Source of the DNA: Devosia pacifica
GTDB lineage: Bacteria; Pseudomonadota; Alphaproteobacteria; Rhizobiales; Devosiaceae
Reading direction: 5' to 3'
Assembly (NCBI RefSeq): GCF_014652635.1
Contig: NZ_BMZE01000002.1
Span: 1,014,581 to 1,078,580, forward strand
Length of the DNA: 64,000 nucleotides
Part shown: positions 60,262 through 64,000 of the stretch, one piece after another
Layout: the number at the start of each line of letters is the position of its first letter
Numbering within the stretch: position 1 is the stretch's first letter
The notes under the pieces: model-generated
What the model was told of the DNA's origin: nothing
The model's database searches: none
What the model saw: only the letters and a program-made list of their open reading frames with translations
Program-made: the position numbers and the translations under genes

Positions 60262-62658
60262 ATGGCAAGCGTACAAGGTGTTTATATAGCAATTTACGGT
60301 CGGCCGGCCGATCCGGGCGGTCTCGCCTACTGGAATGAGGTGACGAACAACGGCCAGGATCTCTCGCAGATGATCGCCGCCTTTACCGATGCGCCGGAGT
60401 TCTATGAGCGGTTTGCTGGCCAGAGCAACAGTGAGATCGTGACGGCGATCTACCAGGCGCTGTTCGGCCGTGAGCCGGATGCCGAGGGGCTGGCTTTCTA
60501 TACGGATGCACTCGACAACGGTACGCTGCCGATCGAGACTATTGCCATCAACATTCTCGACGGCGCGCAGAACGAAGATGCGCAGATCATTCAAAACAAG
60601 CTGGCGGCAGCAGAGGTCTTCACCGCCAGCCTCGACACACCGGAAGAAATTGCGGCCTATAGTGGCGACAACGCCGAAACTTACGGTCAGCAATATCTCA
60701 ATCAGGTCACCGCTGACCCCGACAGCATTCCCACCGGCGCAGAGGTGGAAGCGGCGATTGACGAACTCGTGGGGCAATCTCCCGGGGAAGGTCAGACGCC
60801 CGACGAAGGCGAAGGCCCTGCACCGGGTGGAGGAGGCGGCGGTGGTGGCGGCTCGGGGGGCTCGAACCTTCCTGACGCTGCCCAACTCTCCAGTGACGGA
60901 ACCTTGACCATCGCTGACGGCGCTTACGCCACCATTTCTGTTGACAGCAACAATCGGATCGTTGTCTCAGCGCCCGGCTATGACACTGTCCGCGTCGCGT
61001 TGGACAGCGCCACCGTGCTCGATCCAAATGGTGCCAACATCACCATTGATCCTGCGAGCGCACCTCTGCTCGATGGCTACCTTTTTGCCAATGACAAGAT
61101 CACCGTGATCTCGAGCGAGGACATCAAGGAATTTGGACCAGGAATTGAGGCCTTCAACGAGGCCGGTGTCGGCGACACGGTCATAATAGGCAGCCAGACG
61201 ACGAGCGGATTAAATAAGGACGATAGTAGCACCTATGTCGCGGAAGGCGCCGATGGGCCTCTCGATATCATTGGCTACGACGTGCTGGACCTCACGCAGG
61301 TCGGCAGCAAGTTTAAGACGTTCTCGTCGGATTTCGAGAGCGTTACGATCCAGGATGCGTTTCTCGCTACCTACGACAGCGACGTGCGCCTGTGGGAGTT
61401 CAATAACGGCAACGGAGATGTCGAGATCTCCGACAGCGTTTTTTATTCGAGAGGCGGCGGCAACCACATCAAGGATGGTACGGTCGACATCACCGGCAGC
61501 ACATTTGATGTGAAGTTCGGGCTTACCTATCTCAGCGGCGGCCACACCGCGGATAACAACACTTTCAATTTGACCGAAGGCACCGGGGGGTGGGGCGTTC
61601 AGATCTATGGGGACTACGCTCCACTCACCATTACGAACAACACGTTCAATGGAGAAAAGTACGCGTTCCGTATCGAGTCCAGCGCCGATGACCAGAGTGC
61701 TCTCGAAAGCCATGACATCTCTGGAAACACCCTGAACGGGCTGCTGGTCAACAATCTATCCGAGGCAGTGTTCGAAATTGATGCGAACACCATTCACGGT
61801 GTCGAGTATGATAGCGGCCTCTTCGGAGGTGTCGGTGGAGGCGCGGTAATCGGCGGCGCCGGTAGTGATTTCATCCAAGGCGGCAAGGATGCCGCCAACG
61901 ATTTTCTATGGGGCGATGACCCGACTGTAACAGGCAAAGATCCTGCGAACTTCGGTGACGACCGTCTTGAGGGCGGGCTTGGAACCAATATCCTGATTTT
62001 GGGAACTGAAGCCCAGGATATCCAGCTTGGCGGTCAAGACACCATCGTTGCCAGTGGGGAAACGCAAGGCCAAGACGTTATCTTCAATTTCAATTTCGGA
62101 CCGGTGGAGCGATACGACGACATCAGAAATGGCGGCGCATCGGGTGTCGCTGCTGAGGCCGAAGGTGCAGATCTTACCTTCGATCTTGTCGAGTTCCTCG
62201 GCTTCGACAGCATCGATGAGCTTGCTAGTGCTGTGACCATTAAACTTGGCGAGGACAATTCCGCGTACCAGACTGTGGCTGAGACTGCTGCAGGCGAGGA
62301 TTTGACGTTTAACACCAACTCTTTCGAACTGGCGGGGAACACAGTTTATAGCGGCCCGGGCGGCAGCGAACGGACCGAGTTTGAGTTTATCGTCGAGTTT
62401 GATGATGGCGGTTCGCTAACCTTCGCGAATGCTCTCAGCAGATTCGAGAAGGGCAAATTCCTGGAGGCCATTGATCCGAACTGGGACGGGGATCCCGCGA
62501 ATCCAACCTTTGATGCGGAAGAGGTCAACCAGGGGATGGATAGCCTGACTTACGCTGAAGGCAGCACGCCGACCGATGGGCTCGTGACGCTCACCGATGC
62601 GCAGGAGCTGGCCGTTCTTGGTCACCTGTTCGACCAAGGCAACTTTACGTTCGCATAA
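60262..62658 (+). CDS. DUF4214 and beta-helix/RTX-like secreted protein
   Basis: A 798-residue acidic protein without a Sec signal. Two DUF4214 repeats (YIAIYGRPADPGGLAYWNEV and AIYQALFGREPDAEGLAFYTD, about 5-120) are followed by a Gly/Pro-rich linker (about 175-205), a parallel beta-helix region (about 360-530; EISDSVFYSRGGGNHIKDG, NNTFNGEKYAFRIE) and a Gly-Asp region (GGAGSDFIQGG, GDDRLEGGLGTNILILG) like RTX calcium repeats. Such proteins leave the cell by type I secretion and act in surface layers or adhesion. No transporter lies in the window. Start 60262 follows GGGAG. Confidence 0.84.
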   Translation: MASVQGVYIAIYGRPADPGGLAYWNEVTNNGQDLSQMIAAFTDAPEFYERFAGQSNSEIVTAIYQALFGREPDAEGLAFYTDALDNGTLPIETIAINILDGAQNEDAQIIQNKLAAAEVFTASLDTPEEIAAYSGDNAETYGQQYLNQVTADPDSIPTGAEVEAAIDELVGQSPGEGQTPDEGEGPAPGGGGGGGGGSGGSNLPDAAQLSSDGTLTIADGAYATISVDSNNRIVVSAPGYDTVRVALDSATVLDPNGANITIDPASAPLLDGYLFANDKITVISSEDIKEFGPGIEAFNEAGVGDTVIIGSQTTSGLNKDDSSTYVAEGADGPLDIIGYDVLDLTQVGSKFKTFSSDFESVTIQDAFLATYDSDVRLWEFNNGNGDVEISDSVFYSRGGGNHIKDGTVDITGSTFDVKFGLTYLSGGHTADNNTFNLTEGTGGWGVQIYGDYAPLTITNNTFNGEKYAFRIESSADDQSALESHDISGNTLNGLLVNNLSEAVFEIDANTIHGVEYDSGLFGGVGGGAVIGGAGSDFIQGGKDAANDFLWGDDPTVTGKDPANFGDDRLEGGLGTNILILGTEAQDIQLGGQDTIVASGETQGQDVIFNFNFGPVERYDDIRNGGASGVAAEAEGADLTFDLVEFLGFDSIDELASAVTIKLGEDNSAYQTVAETAAGEDLTFNTNSFELAGNTVYSGPGGSERTEFEFIVEFDDGGSLTFANALSRFEKGKFLEAIDPNWDGDPANPTFDAEEVNQGMDSLTYAEGSTPTDGLVTLTDAQELAVLGHLFDQGNFTFA

Positions 62659-62672
62659 GGCCATAATAGGGA

Positions 62673-62700
62673 GGCAGAGTGACGCTAGCGTCACTCTGCC
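62673..62700. terminator. 28-bp perfect palindrome after the DUF4214 gene
   Basis: GGCAGAGTGACGCT (62673-62686) is followed directly by its exact reverse complement (62687-62700). It lies 14 bases after the DUF4214 stop. The transcript would form a 12- to 13-bp hairpin, likely ending transcription from both sides, although no T-run follows. A recombination or protein-binding site is an alternative. Confidence 0.6.
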
Positions 62701-62762
62701 CAAGACCTTTCGCTAGCTAAACCCGCCGATCATTCCGGCCAGGTGCAGCGCCGTCCTAGCGC

Positions 62763-62942
62763 CTATCTTGTCCATGATGTTGCGCCGCTGACGAATGCGT
62801 AGCGCTCGAAGCCGACACGGCTGGCCAGGTCGCGCTGGCTGAGGTTGGCAGCCTCCCGGAGCCCCCGCAGCCATTTGCCTGCCTCGCGTCGCAGAAAGGC
62901 GACCTGTTCCTGATCTGCACTGTGCTGGGGGTGACTGTACAT
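62763..62942 (-). pseudogene. Broken XRE-type helix-turn-helix regulator
   Basis: The frame starts MYSHPQHSADQEQVAFLRRE and runs into a clear helix-turn-helix (KWLRGLREAANLSQRDLASRV, GFERYAFVS), then ends early at 59 residues. In another frame across and beyond its end (to about 62717) is RQRRNIMDKIGARTALHLAG and MIGGFS, resembling the last helix of a LuxR-type domain. A fusion of two regulator remnants, or a frameshift, is likely. It is absent as an intact gene. Confidence 0.5.
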
Positions 62943-63079
62943 TGAACCGACCTACTTCCTCTAGCGATGTGACTCGGGAGGTAACTTCTCTAAAATTGTG
63001 ATCAAGAATTAAGCAACCGGCAATTGCAACAGTTCAGTGTCAGCGCGTGCAGACCGCATTGATCCTGGAGTGCCTCAAC

Positions 63080-64000
63080 TTGTCCCCCGCCTGTAAGAGA
63101 ATTGCTTTCCTCCCGTTCGCGATCGCCCTGCTTGGGGCCGTCTCGCCTGCCGCTCTGGCCGCCGACTGGACAGTCGAAGGCATAAGAGGTCTGGCCTTCG
63201 TGCACGAGAATGCTGCGTGGACACCGCTCGAGCTTGGCGATGTGGTGACAGAGGTTCAAGTCGTCCGGACACTCGCAAGCGGACGCGTCGAACTTGTACG
63301 TGATGAAGAGCGCATCGAACTGGCAGGAGAGACGCAGATTGTCGTTCGTGATGCGCGCGGCCGCAAGTTTACCACTGTGGATCAGCATTACGGAAAGGTC
63401 ACCATCGAAGCCGAAGTACAAGATGTGCAGCATTTCTCGGTCCAGACGCCCTACCTGGCGGCCGTGGTCAAGGGTACCCGCTTCACCGTGATCTCACGCA
63501 ATGGCCGCTCCGAGGTCGAGGTCGAGCGCGGACGCGTGCAGGTTCAGGATCCTGTGCACCGCGTGGTCACAGAAATTACCCGTGGTCAATCGGCAAGCGT
63601 CTCTGAAACGACGGTTCTTGAAGTCGAGGGCGGCGGTGCGAAGCCGCCGATCTACACCTTTGAGGGTGAGGCAACAACGCCGCAGCAACTTGAGGCTATT
63701 GCTTCCACTTCACGTGCAGAACGGGCTGACAGGGGCGATAGCTCTCCAGCAACGACAACGCCTCGAGAGCCCGCTGTCACGACGCCAACCAGTTTTACGA
63801 GTGATCGGAAAGAGAGCAGCAACGGGAACGGTGGCGGCAACGGGAACGGCGGTGGCAACGGAAACGGCGGCGGAAACGGGAACGGCGGCGGCAACGGCAA
63901 TGGCGGCGGCAACGGGAACGGTGGCGGAAACGGGAACGGCGGCGGCAACGGAAACGGCGGCGGCAATGGGAACGGTGGCGGCAACGGCAACGGTGGCGGC
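63080..64000 (+). CDS. FecR-domain exported protein, 3' end outside the window
   Basis: At least 307 residues. TTG start (GGAG eight bases before); a GTG at 63047 is an alternative. A signal peptide (RIAFLPFAIALLGAVSPAAL then AADW) precedes a FecR domain (about 45-160; SVQTPYLAAVVKGTRFTVIS is the core and GRSEVEVERGRVQVQ follows), a Ser/Thr linker and a tail of ten NGNGGG repeats running off the window. Periplasmic FecR domains of this kind are often fused to or next to surface or sensory proteins, not only iron regulators. It has no ATG-started frame and is easily missed. Confidence 0.82.
   Translation, partial: MSPACKRIAFLPFAIALLGAVSPAALAADWTVEGIRGLAFVHENAAWTPLELGDVVTEVQVVRTLASGRVELVRDEERIELAGETQIVVRDARGRKFTTVDQHYGKVTIEAEVQDVQHFSVQTPYLAAVVKGTRFTVISRNGRSEVEVERGRVQVQDPVHRVVTEITRGQSASVSETTVLEVEGGGAKPPIYTFEGEATTPQQLEAIASTSRAERADRGDSSPATTTPREPAVTTPTSFTSDRKESSNGNGGGNGNGGGNGNGGGNGNGGGNGNGGGNGNGGGNGNGGGNGNGGGNGNGGGNGNGGG
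63821..64000 (+). repeat. 18-bp tandem repeats encoding NGNGGG
   Basis: Ten consecutive 18-bp units fill the last 180 bases, each coding Asn-Gly-Asn-Gly-Gly-Gly with third-base changes between units. The array continues past the window edge. The minus strand of this array gives a false Pro/Leu-rich frame. Confidence 0.95.

Noticed and set aside
60262..62658. Sec-exported autotransporter
   Set aside because: No signal peptide and no C-terminal beta-barrel; DUF4214 and RTX-like parts fit type I secretion better.
63652..63990. Pro/Leu/Phe-repeat frame on the minus strand
   Set aside because: It is the reverse complement of the NGNGGG-coding repeats of the FecR gene.
63821..64000. CRISPR-like array
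   Set aside because: Repeats are contiguous 18-bp coding units without spacers.
1..64000. tRNA-based attachment site of the conjugative element
   Set aside because: No tRNA cloverleaf and no integrase gene were seen in the window, so element ends cannot be placed.

Overview
The window is a GC-rich piece of an alphaproteobacterial genome, most likely Hyphomicrobiales. The evidence is the Trb-type conjugation set with DUF2274, DUF736, DUF2840 and DUF2285 companions, a DUF1236 protein, a DUF6894 protein and CorE-like ECF sigma factors. No rRNA, tRNA or CRISPR array was found. All calls come from reading the sequence; no database search was run.

Region 1 (1-9.1 kb) is a metal-stress and accessory zone. 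It holds a DUF2933 protein, a copper-type P1B ATPase with an unusual CPD transmembrane motif, a Cys-rich peptide, two paralogous ECF sigma factors with Cys-rich tails, a DUF2934 protein, PPK2, a DMT exporter, a decayed PfkB-like kinase and a LysR regulator.

Region 2 (9.1-40.5 kb) is the backbone of an integrative conjugative element resembling the Tn4371 group in layout: trbB-C-D-E-J-K-L-F-G-I, traG/virD4, relaxase, lytic transglycosylase, TraF-type peptidase, parA, repA, an AlpA-like gene and DUF2285. Two metal cassettes sit between backbone blocks. The larger (18.9-29.4 kb) is a CueR-controlled copper module: cueR, cytochrome c and a multicopper oxidase on one strand; a DUF305 protein, glutaredoxin-MauE fusion, APC permease, CopA ATPase, second multicopper oxidase and a reductase-like protein on the other. 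MerR-type promoters with 19-bp spacers tie it together. The smaller (32.1-33.3 kb) is a CDF exporter with a divergent PbrR/CadR-like regulator and its own 19-bp-spacer promoter. An iteron-like array beside AT-rich 12-bp repeats lies inside repA (candidate oriV), and a cluster of repeats precedes the relaxase (candidate oriT).

Region 3 (40.5-57.6 kb) is a contractile-tail (P2-like) prophage segment that begins abruptly at a junction with the element. It holds fibre genes, sheath, tube, a tail chaperone with a lambda-like GGGAAAG -1 frameshift, tape measure, gpU, gpX, gpD, and a lysis module with a GH19-like endolysin and small membrane proteins. No capsid, terminase or baseplate genes are visible. 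Two reverse-strand c-di-GMP genes, a GAF-EAL phosphodiesterase and a 5TM-GGDEF cyclase, interrupt the tail operon between tape measure and gpU.

Region 4 (57.6-64 kb) holds a DUF1236 protein, a DUF6894 protein, a third c-di-GMP gene (GGDEF), a large DUF4214/beta-helix/RTX-like secreted protein, a broken XRE-type regulator and the start of a FecR-domain protein ending in 18-bp Gly/Asn repeats. Together these suggest surface or adhesion functions under c-di-GMP control, which is inference.
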